This document shows positions 22,726-32,651 of a DNA stretch of 64,000 bases, in pieces. Numbering within the stretch: position 1 is the stretch's first letter; each line of letters opens with the position of its first letter. Source of the stretch: Trichoplusia ni (Eukaryota; Arthropoda; Insecta; Lepidoptera; Noctuidae); contig NC_039482.1 of NCBI RefSeq assembly GCF_003590095.1, positions 7,953,657 through 8,017,656 of the forward strand, in the 5' to 3' direction. Under the pieces are notes generated by a model, which saw only the letters and a list, made by a program, of their open reading frames with translations, ran no database searches and was not told the origin of the DNA. The position numbers were made by a program, and so were the translations under genes.

Positions 22726-23378
22726 TTTCTAATTGTAATTCCACTGTTCATTTATATATTTAATAAGTTTCACATTTCTATTTAGTGTTGTTGTTGTTTT
22801 TACACATTGTGACTGAAACTCGTTTGTGTCACGCTAGCAAACTGACGGCTACTGATTAAATTGCGTTTATTTAAATGATATTGTTGTAATTGTCCTGTTA
22901 TTGAAATGATATACTCGTATATTCAAGTACCGTTTGGTATTTTACAAGTTTTATTTAGTTTCACCTGTCTCTTTGTCTTTCTGTCAGTCCCAATTGAGAG
23001 GAACTTTTCAGACCTTATGTAGGTAAGAAAGAGACGGATATAGATGGCGAGGAACGTAGTGCCTATCTCAAATTAAATAAGCTTCGAAACAGTCAAGTCA
23101 GATTGATGAAAACATGACTTATAGCTGATTTGATGCTCTAACTGGAAGATAGCTCCGCTAAATCATCATCGAGTTACGATTCGTGTGAATTTGGATTCCA
23201 AAGCAGACCAAAACGTTGTTTTTTTTATATAACCTTTTAGCGGCTAATGTTAGCTTTTCCTTACCTATTTTTTTTAAGATTTTATGACAACATTGCATGC
23301 ATGCACGCATAATTGCATACATGTGCTAGGTTTCATAAATTCTACGAGTCTCTATTTTGCCCAGGCACTAGACTCCCT

Positions 23379-23770
23379 GATTCTGCAACCGTTCTCCGAC
23401 AGTCGTTTCTCCTTTGGACTGTTCACCGACAGGACGTTTCGTTTTTGAGAGATTCGTCGATAGAACGTTTCACCTATGGTGTGTTTCGCCGACAGAATGG
23501 TTCGCATTTGTTAGTTTCGACGACAGGACTTTTCAACTATGGAATATTCGCCGTCAGATCGTTTTGTCTACGATTGTTTCGTCATGGCATTTTCACTATT
23601 AAACTGAAAAGCCACCAAAAAGCTACTAGCTGGCTACAAAGACATGAAGAAAGAAATTGTTTTAATGGAAAATCGCCTTTACTTTTAATGAATGGTATTT
23701 CTATATTACCTATACATATTCGTTTATTTTTTTATTGCAAACACTGGGGAAATAATAAAACAAAAGATTA
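23379..23770 (+). repeat. Left terminal inverted repeat of the MULE, with 31-bp periodic motif array
   Basis: TTCNNCGACAG-type motifs start at 23,392, 23,422, 23,453, 23,485, 23,516 and 23,547, with a weaker one near 23,578. The spacing is 30-32 bases. The mirror array lies in the right repeat. Confidence 0.85.
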
Positions 23771-24005
23771 TAAAATTATTTAATTACAACTGGGTACACA
23801 TTTTTAAGCCAATTTTACTACATCTATAGTACACAAAAAGTTTCTCGAAAGAAGTTGCTTTTTGTATCATTGTAGTAATATAGTAATAGGCGCTTGATAC
23901 TTAGCTTAGTATAATAAAAATTATGCGACAAAAATGTGGGTAGTCATGATTATCTGTTTTTTTTCTCTTCATTGGTTACAGTATGCTCTGCAAACTCATT
24001 GACGA

Positions 24006-25508
24006 TTGTGTTTTTTCTTAATTAACGGTTTAAAAATGAATGAAAGTGAAATTGTGAAGTCGAAACGTGGCAAAGATGTGTTAATTTATGAAGGATATTC
24101 GTATCATTTAAATAGGAGGCGTGATAATAACTACTACTGGAGATGTACGAAAAAAGATAGTACTCGGTGTAATGTATCTATTACTTCTTTGCTTACAACC
24201 AACAATCAACACATTGTGCTGTACCAAAATCGTGATCATATGCACTTACCCAACCCTGAAAAACGTATTGAAATGAAGTTAAAGGCTAATTTGAAAGATA
24301 AAGCTAATCAATCGATGGATTCACCTGCACAAATTATACAGCGGTGCATCCAAATGGTACCGAGTACCAGTGCTCCCCATATGCCTAATAAAGATGCTAT
24401 GAGGAAACTTATTCAAAGAGAAAGAAATAAAAATCTTCCACCGATTCCAAAGGATATTCACAGTGTCGTGATTCCCGAAGAATTAATGAGCAATGACTGT
24501 GGTGAACAATTTCTGATCGGGCACTACATTGATGATAATGAGTGCGTATTAGTATTTTCCACAAAGGAAAATCTGAAATTGCTGAACGAAGCGAAGTTTT
24601 GGATGATGGACGGGACCTTTGCTTGTTGCCCGCGTCCATTCCGTCAGATCTATACAGTACATGCAATGGTTGGCGCACCACACTCCACGCATAAAATAGT
24701 TCCCCTAGTGTACGGTTTGCTTTCTCACAAGTCAGTAAAATCTTATCAATTTTTTTTAGAAATTGTTAAATGCGTGGGATTTAATAAATTGAATGTCCAT
24801 TTGGATCCGGACATTATCCTCACCGATTTTGAATTTTCTGCTATGAAAGCTATTCAAAAAACATTTCCCAATTGTTTAAATAAACTGTGTTTTTTCCACT
24901 TAAATCAGAGTATATATCGACATATACAGAAAGCTGGTCTAGCTACGAAATACAATAATGATGCAGATTTCGCTCATAAGATGCGGCATATCGGTGCACT
25001 GGCATTTCTAGAGCCAAGTGAAATTATTGAAGCCTTTGCTATAATAAAAGACGAAATTATACCAGACGAAGCAATTGATGTGATAACGTGGTTCGAAAAA
25101 TATTATATCAACGGATCAATGAGAATTACAAAATCAGTTAGCTCTATAATGACAATGAAACGACTTCCACCGCAATTTCCACCTACTCTGTGGTCAGTAC
25201 ATGATAGTATATTATCATATGTTCCTTTATCACAGAACGCCCTTGAATCGTGGCATAACAGATGGAATACACTACTAAATCGACAGAAGTGGAACATATT
25301 TAAAACTATCTCAGAGTTTAAAAAGGAGCAAAAGAATACAGTCATCATTATTGAAAGAATAAAATCCGCAGAACCTATGTCTAAGCGAAAGCGTGGAGGT
25401 ACAGACTATTACAGGAAAAGGATTGAAACACATTTATCTGAAAAGAATCAGATGGACTTAAAATCATATTTAAATGGATGGGCACATATTTGTCACCTAA
25501 TTAAATAA
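24006..25508 (+). CDS. FLYWCH-MULE transposase, intact, single exon
   Basis: A 500-residue frame lies between the inverted repeats. Residues 20-85 form a FLYWCH-type zinc finger (C47, C55, H78, H80, with aromatic residues around WRC), a DNA-binding fold common in animal MULE transposases. Residues 190-420 form the MULE catalytic domain. The probable acidic triad is D202 (MMDGTF), D274 (ILTDFE) and E414 (NALESWHNRW), with the usual CFFHLN Cys-His pair between the last two. No frameshift or stop interrupts it. A second Met (24,036, MNESEIV) could be the real start, since the first ten residues add nothing recognisable. An AATAAA lies at 25,548. It cuts and inserts the element by binding the inverted repeats. 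It looks active, but activity cannot be judged from sequence alone. Confidence 0.9.
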   Translation: MCFFLINGLKMNESEIVKSKRGKDVLIYEGYSYHLNRRRDNNYYWRCTKKDSTRCNVSITSLLTTNNQHIVLYQNRDHMHLPNPEKRIEMKLKANLKDKANQSMDSPAQIIQRCIQMVPSTSAPHMPNKDAMRKLIQRERNKNLPPIPKDIHSVVIPEELMSNDCGEQFLIGHYIDDNECVLVFSTKENLKLLNEAKFWMMDGTFACCPRPFRQIYTVHAMVGAPHSTHKIVPLVYGLLSHKSVKSYQFFLEIVKCVGFNKLNVHLDPDIILTDFEFSAMKAIQKTFPNCLNKLCFFHLNQSIYRHIQKAGLATKYNNDADFAHKMRHIGALAFLEPSEIIEAFAIIKDEIIPDEAIDVITWFEKYYINGSMRITKSVSSIMTMKRLPPQFPPTLWSVHDSILSYVPLSQNALESWHNRWNTLLNRQKWNIFKTISEFKKEQKNTVIIIERIKSAEPMSKRKRGGTDYYRKRIETHLSEKNQMDLKSYLNGWAHICHLIK

Positions 25509-25609
25509 TTTTATATTATTTAAACCTAGGTATACCTAACTACTTATAATAAAACTGCTAATAAACCATTTAATCCACACTTTATAATATAAATAAATGA
25601 AACGTTCAT

Positions 25610-26001
25610 TAATCTTTTGTTTTATTATTTCCCCAGTGTTTGCAATAAAAAAATAAACGAATATGTATAGGTAATATAGAAATACCATTCATTAAAAGTA
25701 AAGGCGATTTTCCATTAAAACAATTTCTTTCTTCATGTCTTTGTAGCCAGCTAGTAGCTTTTTGGTGGCTTTTCAGTTTAATAGTGAAAATGCCATGACG
25801 AAACAATCGTAGACAAAACGATCTGACGGCGAATATTCCATAGTTGAAAAGTCCTGTCGTCGAAACTAACAAATGCGAACCATTCTGTCGGCGAAACACA
25901 CCATAGGTGAAACGTTCTATCGACGAATCTCTCAAAAACGAAACGTCCTGTCGGTGAACAGTCCAAAGGAGAAACGACTGTCGGAGAACGGTTGCAGAAT
26001 C
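25610..26001 (-). repeat. Right terminal inverted repeat of the MULE
   Basis: Reverse complement of 23,379-23,770. The two translate identically in the compared frame. Confidence 0.88.
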
Positions 26002-26261
26002 AGACTCCCTTTCTTGTTTTGCTTGTCCGGTTGGATTTTTGTAACTCAATTTTGAGGTACTTCCCGATTAGCTAGCAGGCTGAAAATTTCAGGGTAACTT
26101 CAAACCCGATGACAATGCAATTTACAACTAAGAAAACGGCTGGGCCGAGTTTGATAAAATTTTAATGAAGTGACAACAAAAACGTGGGTTTTTAGATTTT
26201 TTTATTCTGTTTAATTCTATTAAGTTTATATTCACCTACAATATTAGCTTTTGTTTTCGGA

Positions 26262-26402
26262 TGGGTTATCATCACACCCGCCCTTTTTGGTTGAGTGGAA
26301 GGCAATGTCAGACTTCTACTGACTATAACCCACCCATGTTCCTTCCTTTGCCCTTCGTGTACCGGGGCCACGGTAACCCTTTCGGAAAATCCCGCTTAAT
26401 AT
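26262..26402 (-). repeat. Dispersed repeat, family F
   Basis: In reverse this reads AAGCGGGATTTTCCGAAAGG, the same family as 6,745-6,985. Confidence 0.5.
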
Positions 26403-26576
26403 TATTTCTAGTAGGTTAATAACTCACAAATCGTCATATAGTGTGTTATGATCAGATTTTCCTATTACGTCAACTTTACATAAATAATTTAAATTTTTGT
26501 CCTTAAACAATATGTATAATTACTATTCTGATTTTTATTATTATTTCAGGACCATATAGGTAGCTTCTACCTGTCA

Positions 26577-26613
26577 TTCGTAAGCACGAAGTCGCGGGCA
26601 ATAGCTGGTTTGA
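26577..26613 (+). mobile_element. Helitron 3' end fragment
   Basis: Only the tail GCACGAAGTCGCGGGCAATAGCTGG remains. Confidence 0.4.
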
Positions 26614-26649
26614 AATAAAATTGAAGTATTTGCGCTGTAGCGTGGTGCG

Positions 26650-26870
26650 TAAGTCACATGAATTGCTCATGTATCTAGGTAACGACTCACACAGTATGGA
26701 CTACAATCCTTGTATCGCAGGGGTTACACAAACATTCACAAAGATTTTTGGATCACATAAATGCTTATTTTACGCGGGTTTAGAACCTGTGACACATCGC
26801 GTACAGTCGTACAGTGAGTTTGGCATTTTGACCGATATCATATAGATATCCATGGTGACCTCAACCACGT
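26650..26870 (-). repeat. SINE type A (reverse)
   Basis: Read in reverse it carries a decayed B box and the GATCCAAAAATC body, and ends with a GTCACCA-type head as in other type A copies. Confidence 0.45.
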
Positions 26871-27544
26871 AGTGGCTATTCCTGCAGTCATTAAGACAAA
26901 TAAAACACAAAATCGACGGCAATAATTTATTTTTGCATTTCAAAATGTACTTACAATCGTTCTTAAACGCTAATATCATTTCGCCTACATCTAGGTGGGT
27001 CCCTTACGGGGAACAATTTGCTCGCTTGAGCATAACTTTTATTAACGTTTAACACTACGTGGGGAGCGCGCCATTTTTGTATGCGACTGTTCTTTTTTTA
27101 AATGATCGTGATATTGTTATTTTTTTTTTTGTTTTATGGCTATTATTTAAAATATAGAACTGATATTATATTATGTATTTATGATTGGAATAGAAGGTAA
27201 ATGATGTTATTTTGAATAAAATGATGGGACGAAAATGTAATTGGAATTTGATGTTTTGAAAAAACGTGGCTTAAAAACTATTAAAACAAATAAATATTAT
27301 ATTTTAAATACGGGAAGAACATACAAAAACAGCGCACAAACCCCTTAAAATTCGAAAAGTGATTTTCTAATTATATCAATCTTAATACCTTTTTCATATG
27401 ATATAATTAATATTTATTCGAATAAATACACTTAGTGTTGAAATTAACATTCCTTAAGTTATTTCAGATTTAATTAAATACTAAGAAAATTTGTAATTTG
27501 GATAGTTGACGTACTTGGTCAAAGATTTTTTTATCACTTTCGTT

Positions 27545-27660
27545 AAGTTCGACTCGTGACCCCTCCGCGTCAGCTCATGATTAAGGACTCCGGTTGGGTC
27601 CGAAACTAGTCGGGCGATCTACAATAAGCATGAGTAGTCATCGATTTATTAAAGTATTGG
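27545..27660 (+). repeat. Dispersed repeat, family E
   Basis: It carries GACTCCGGTTGGGTCCGAAA, CTAGTCGGGCGATC and a TCGATTTATTAAAG end. Confidence 0.55.
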
Positions 27661-28689
27661 TCGAATTTTAATGAAATTTCTTATATTGCTTGAAGACGTG
27701 CTGGGTTGTCCTATGATCTATAGGTAGTTATCAAACCGCGACTGTTGAAATTATACAGTGTGGCGTTACAATGGTGACATTAATGATGTCACTATCGTAG
27801 CGCCACGCAAGTATCAAGTAATGCTTTAGGTTAAAGACTAGTCAGCTGTTATCATGTGACCATAAATTAAGTTATAGCGACCTCCATCTTGAATCAAGTA
27901 CTTCATCTATCATCATAATCCTCACTGAACGTTTACATAAAAATCTCCAACTCAACGATATCTCAAAAATCGAATATTTTAAACTAGAATTAAAAATTGA
28001 AAACTTTAAAAATCCCTTAATAGTACGGTTTTTAAGCATTTTTTTTTCAACCTGTCTGTGACTCTCTTTGAGAAAGATATAATTTTGTTCTAATATAATA
28101 TTTGCGTCTAGGTCTTATAGCGATTCTTAATAATTATGAAGTAGGACAGACTGGGCTTGGGTTTGTAGCAATCCAAACTTTAAAAAGCTTTTTATGTAAT
28201 CGTCAACGCGGGCCGAATTATTCCATTTCACCTACCACTACCAAGTGGCTTTCAAATCCAGAACAAAAATATGCCTTTCATGCATACATATTTAACTATT
28301 TTCCATTATCGCTGTCACTCGTAGCAATCTCTTGTCTATACTCAAACCAGCTTGAGTTTATGGTAGAGTCAAAGAAATCCACGATAATTAGGTGTAAATG
28401 GTGAGATTACTATTGGTCTACTGTCTATGCGAGTAAGCAAAAGCTTTTCTACCATGTGTAGTGATAAGATTTGTCTACTTAAGATGTAACAATATAATTT
28501 TTTACCAACCTGTAGACAGCTGGTATGACCTCTGCCGATTGCTAACAGCCTCTTTAGCGGAATAAAGTTGTTAGAAGTTCAAATGTATGGATTTGACATT
28601 TACACTAATGCCTGTCATTCTCATTCACCTAGTGATGTATCGTCATAATTTGGTGAAGGCTTAAGTCCAACAGTGGACCACAATGATCT

Positions 28690-28985
28690 TAGATTGATTG
28701 TTAGGTATATCGAAACTTGTCTCGGATTCGGAAAGAAAGAACTTTCTCGGACGAAATTCGACGGTTGCATTTTTTGTTGGTTGTTGACTATTGTCATCCG
28801 TGTTTAATACTGATTTACGTAAATTTTCATATTTTCATTATATTTCTTGATTACTAGCATAATCAGTGTTAATTGATTGTTATATACGCTGAAGATCGTC
28901 GAAACTTGTCTCAGATTGGCCGCCATTTTGAAGACGTAATTTGACAGTTCCATTTCTATTGTCAGCCATGTTTAATACTGATTTC
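28690..28985 (+). repeat. Degenerate tandem duplication, about 180-base period
   Basis: The blocks TCGAAACTTGTCTC and TGTTTAATACTGATTT recur in the same order at about 28,710-28,815 and 28,890-28,985. Confidence 0.5.
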
Positions 28986-31260
28986 GACGACTTTTTTCCT
29001 TTTTTATGTTAATTTGTTTATACAGTTTAAAATCTTTTTCATATCTTGTTTTAAATAGAAGCCCAGTCTGTCCGTATAACACAGTCTGCCTAAACAGGTG
29101 TGCGTCGTACGCATGTAATAAGTACTAGGGCTAAGCTATCAGTGACTAGCATCGACTTTTAGTATCGAATACTTTACTATTACGATATTTTATTTATGTA
29201 CCGAGCACTGATTTGTATCAAAAAAGAATAAAAAAAAACATTTTTCGTTTAAGTAATAAGTAATGGTTAAAACGAATCATTAAAGATTTTTTTCTTTTTT
29301 TAGGTAAGATTATAACTGTACATAATTCTTTTCTTCATTTTTCGTAAAATAACTTAGGTTTTCATGATTTTTCTTTATACTTTTTGTAATATAACCTATA
29401 AATAATATAATAAAAAAATACTGCAGTAAAAGATCAGAACACGTGGTCTTGAAAAGGAAGTGGGTCTACAACTACCACTTAAAGTTGTTTATTAACAGTT
29501 GTTGAAGCAGGATAGCGCAATACATGGCGTAGAGCGGCATCCCTTTTCCACAATTACAAATATTAGTTTAGTAGACCCAAAATCCATACAAAAAATAAGT
29601 TTAATATTTATTTTGTCATCAGTACTCAGTGTCAGCTTTATAATGCTACTCAAAATTCTAGAAATTATTATTTATATTGTAATTATCAACAATTTTCGTA
29701 TTTACATAGATTGGATCTACTTTTAAAGTGCATGGACACTAGATCGAGATTAACACATTCGTATGAGCGAAGCTTAGTGGGGCAAAATAGGCACAAGTTT
29801 GCAGTAATTAGTTTAGTTTAAAAAGCTAAAGAAATTAATTGATAGCATGTTTTATCGGTCGCTTTGGAAGACAGGAAAAATATAAAAGTACCATTAACCG
29901 ACTTCAAAGAGATTAGTAGTTTTCGTGTATGTTTTTATGTTTGTCCGCAATGTTCTCGGAAAGTATTAGTCATATCGAGATGATCTTTTCGATTTATGAT
30001 TAGAATACTTTTCAACTTAGAAAACAGTACAAGTTTCATCAAAATCTGTTCAGTAGTTTTTGAGATACGGATATTCCTTTGAAGTCGGTCTATTTTCGTT
30101 TTATTTTAAGAGAACTACGAATTTACCTCCACTTTAATCGATTTCTAGATATATCTACATAGAAATAGCTATACTTCAAGACACACACTTTGCCCACATA
30201 CCACTTTCCTAAGTAATACCTCACCATTTGCCAATATTTAAAGCCTACACGAACACACGTTCACAGTTCTTATCTATTATGCCCAAAACATATGGGAAAG
30301 CACAGTTTAATAGATTTTTATGACACTAGAAAATGGACTTTCAGACTACAGAGTTAAAGACCATAATTGTGAGAATATGGTTATCGGGATTGCTTGATCA
30401 TTCGAAAATATGCCTTAAAGTTGTAAGCATAAAGTAGATTATTCATTGAAATAATTTGTCGAATTTGTCTTGTAATTGATTTGCCAACAGCTATGAACTT
30501 TTACGAACCAGCATTAAAGTCTTAATTCTAGTGTCACATGAAAAAACTGTGCGTTACCATATGCACTTTAAGACAATTTTTCTAATTTACACATCTTCGT
30601 CATCAAATAACTCCTAACTTCGCATTTCACATAATTCCTAAATTTTTGGTAAAGATTTTTGTATACCTATTTCATACGTTAATTTTTTATTATAAATCCG
30701 TTCCGTTTATCCCTTGTGGCTTTTTTGGGAAACTTTTACCATCGATGTGACTAAAAAAAAACAAGGACTTCTCTTACCAAAGCTTTTCTGCTTTTGGTAA
30801 GTTTTCTTATGCAAAACATTACATATCTATTAATACCGTAGTTTAGGACTGAGACTTCCAAAATAAAACTATAATTATTACTCTCTTTCTAACGTAGTCG
30901 AGTAACGAGACTTTTTCAAAAGACTGTCTGAAAAAGATCTTCTAGACACAAAAACATTTTATTGTAGATATTTCCAAAAAAATCACTTAGTTTTGTCTTT
31001 TACCGATGGTAAAAATCCATTTTCGTTGCCCAAAATCAACAATGCTGCCACCTAGTCTAACCTATATCATCACGTTCCTGTGGTCTATAGATTTAACCTA
31101 ATATTACTAAAAAAACCGCAGTTACAAGAACCGTAATCTCGATTTAGTTAATGTGATCTTAATCTAATACTAAAATTTAAGGTTACACAAAATCAGTGTG
31201 CAATGAAAAATATTCAACAATTTATTTACTCGGGCCAAATGATACCTCTTAAAGACTGTC

Positions 31261-31317
31261 AGTTGTGGAAGAGTGACAGCAACACACTTTCTAGAGTGGC
31301 GTCTCTCTTCCACAACT
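31261..31317. repeat. 57-base palindrome, best copy of a dispersed family
   Basis: AGTTGTGGAAGAG and CTCTTCCACAACT are perfect 13-base arms. Related copies lie at about 8437-8497, 9681-9742, 29,498-29,556, 60,751-60,793 and 61,985-62,050, sharing a core like TAGAGCGNCGTCTCT or its variants. Confidence 0.6.
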
Positions 31318-32480
31318 ATGTCACTAATGTCACTTTAAGGTGAACGTTGGAATATCAGAGCTATAATAGGTATTATGAAATAGGGTGTATAACATCTAAT
31401 ATAGCTTTTTCTGTAAAGGATGCTTTCATGAATTGAATCTTTCACAGATACGTTTTAACCGACTTTAAAAGGAGCATATCATTTACGCATGTATATGCAG
31501 ACATGCATGCATATTTGGGAAACTTCATGATAATTTTTATATTTAGTGATAACTTTACAATATTGATCAACAGTTTAAGTCTTCAAGGTATCAAGCGTTT
31601 CTGATAACATAATTATGATTTATGTAATTTCTACAATGATTTTACCTAAAGATACTAAAAAGAGAACATTGAAACATCTTCAAAGATATGGATGTCTAGT
31701 TTAAGGCTCGTCCTAAATATGAATCTTAATAATATAACCGTTAACTTAAAGCAATCTTAAATTAAAGAAGTATTAAATAAAGACAGCATGATACTTAACA
31801 CAGTATTCCGAAATGACACTTAGACGAAAGTCACCTTTAAGTGTCATTCTGTCTTTGTCACTTATTTAAGTGCGATTTGTCAATTGATACTTCAGTTAAT
31901 TTTCATGCTTTCTTTGCGTGCTTTTGCTTTTGGGTGTTATTTAGCCTAAGATACAAGAAGATCCTTAAAGTTAAGATTACTTTAAGTATACACTGGTAGG
32001 ACAATCTACTTTTAAAGTGTACAACCACAATTATAGGCTTCAGATCATTACGTCATCGTATTAAAGTGACAAAGATGGCAATACAAATTATAATAGGTCT
32101 TTACTCTAAGGTAAGTTTTTAGGTGTATAGACGACTTGCTAGGAGTCTAGGTCTGTACCAAAATGTACTACTGCGCAGATTTTTTCTTTTACTCATAATT
32201 GTGGTTGTACAATATTACAAGAATTTAGAACTTTTTCTATTTTTTTTTGTCATTATTTTTCTGCTAAAGCCGGCCCTGTTCTATAATTTATTATAATAAG
32301 ATTTCAGTACTATTCTATATTAAGTACAGTAAAATCATTAATATCGATATTTACTGTCATTTTCTGAATTCATAAAACCGCTTTAATAAATACATAAATA
32401 CGACATTTTAAATACATACAATAATCACAAACTTTGGCGGTTAATTTGAAATTGAATTTAGAAGATTTTAAAAGTAACGG

Positions 32481-32651
32481 TCATTCGTCGACGACGTCCA
32501 TTTTGAATGTCGTTGGTTTTCGACCAATCGGCTTCATTGCTAGTCTACGGCCGGCTACTTTTGTGCAATTCGTATTAAGAATCTCTTCGTCACTACTGCT
32601 TGAGTCGTTGAAGCGGCCAGTCGTGTGTATGTCGTCCTCAGAGTCTGACGA
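32481..32651 (-). CDS. SLC6 alternative last exon 2 (acidic, serine-rich C terminus)
   Basis: The acceptor TTTTCTTACAG|TCG joins in phase 0 to the donor at 34,325. It encodes 56 residues starting SSDSEDD, with a second SSSSDEE cluster (CK2-type sites) and ending DVVDE, then TGA. An AATAAA lies about 190 bases on (rc of 32,286-32,291). Confidence 0.6.
   Translation of the reverse strand, partial: SSDSEDDIHTTGRFNDSSSSDEEILNTNCTKVAGRRLAMKPIGRKPTTFKMDVVDE

Larger units (their letters stand above)
23370..26010 (+). mobile_element. Complete Mutator-like (MULE) DNA transposon with 9-bp target duplication
   Basis: The element spans 23,379-26,001. AGACTCCCT flanks it on both sides (23,370-23,378 and 26,002-26,010). 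Terminal inverted repeats run 23,379-23,770 and 25,610-26,001, 392 bases each; the ends begin GATTCTGCAACCGTTCTCCG. The repeats translate to the same residues over about 130 codons, so they are nearly or fully identical, which suggests a recent insertion. One intact transposase frame lies between them. A 9-bp duplication, long inverted repeats and a MULE-domain transposase agree on the class. The insertion is about 650 bases upstream of the Ig-like gene's start codon. Confidence 0.9.
26011..32480. other. Gene-poor stretch between the MULE and the SLC6 3' end
   Basis: No exon with good splice sites and protein-like content was seen on either strand. It contains repeat families F (26,262-26,402) and E (27,545-27,660), a reversed type A SINE (26,650-26,870), a degenerate duplication (28,690-28,985) and two short palindromes (29,498-29,556, 31,261-31,317). 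The rest is AT-rich and unrecognised. Confidence 0.55.

Noticed and set aside
23313..23783. 156-residue frame in the MULE left end
   Set aside because: It is contained in the terminal inverted repeat and appears again in the right repeat. The regular spacing of binding-type motifs explains it better than a gene.
28102..28404. 100-residue plus-strand frame in the gene-poor stretch
   Set aside because: No recognisable motif, no signal peptide, no splice context.
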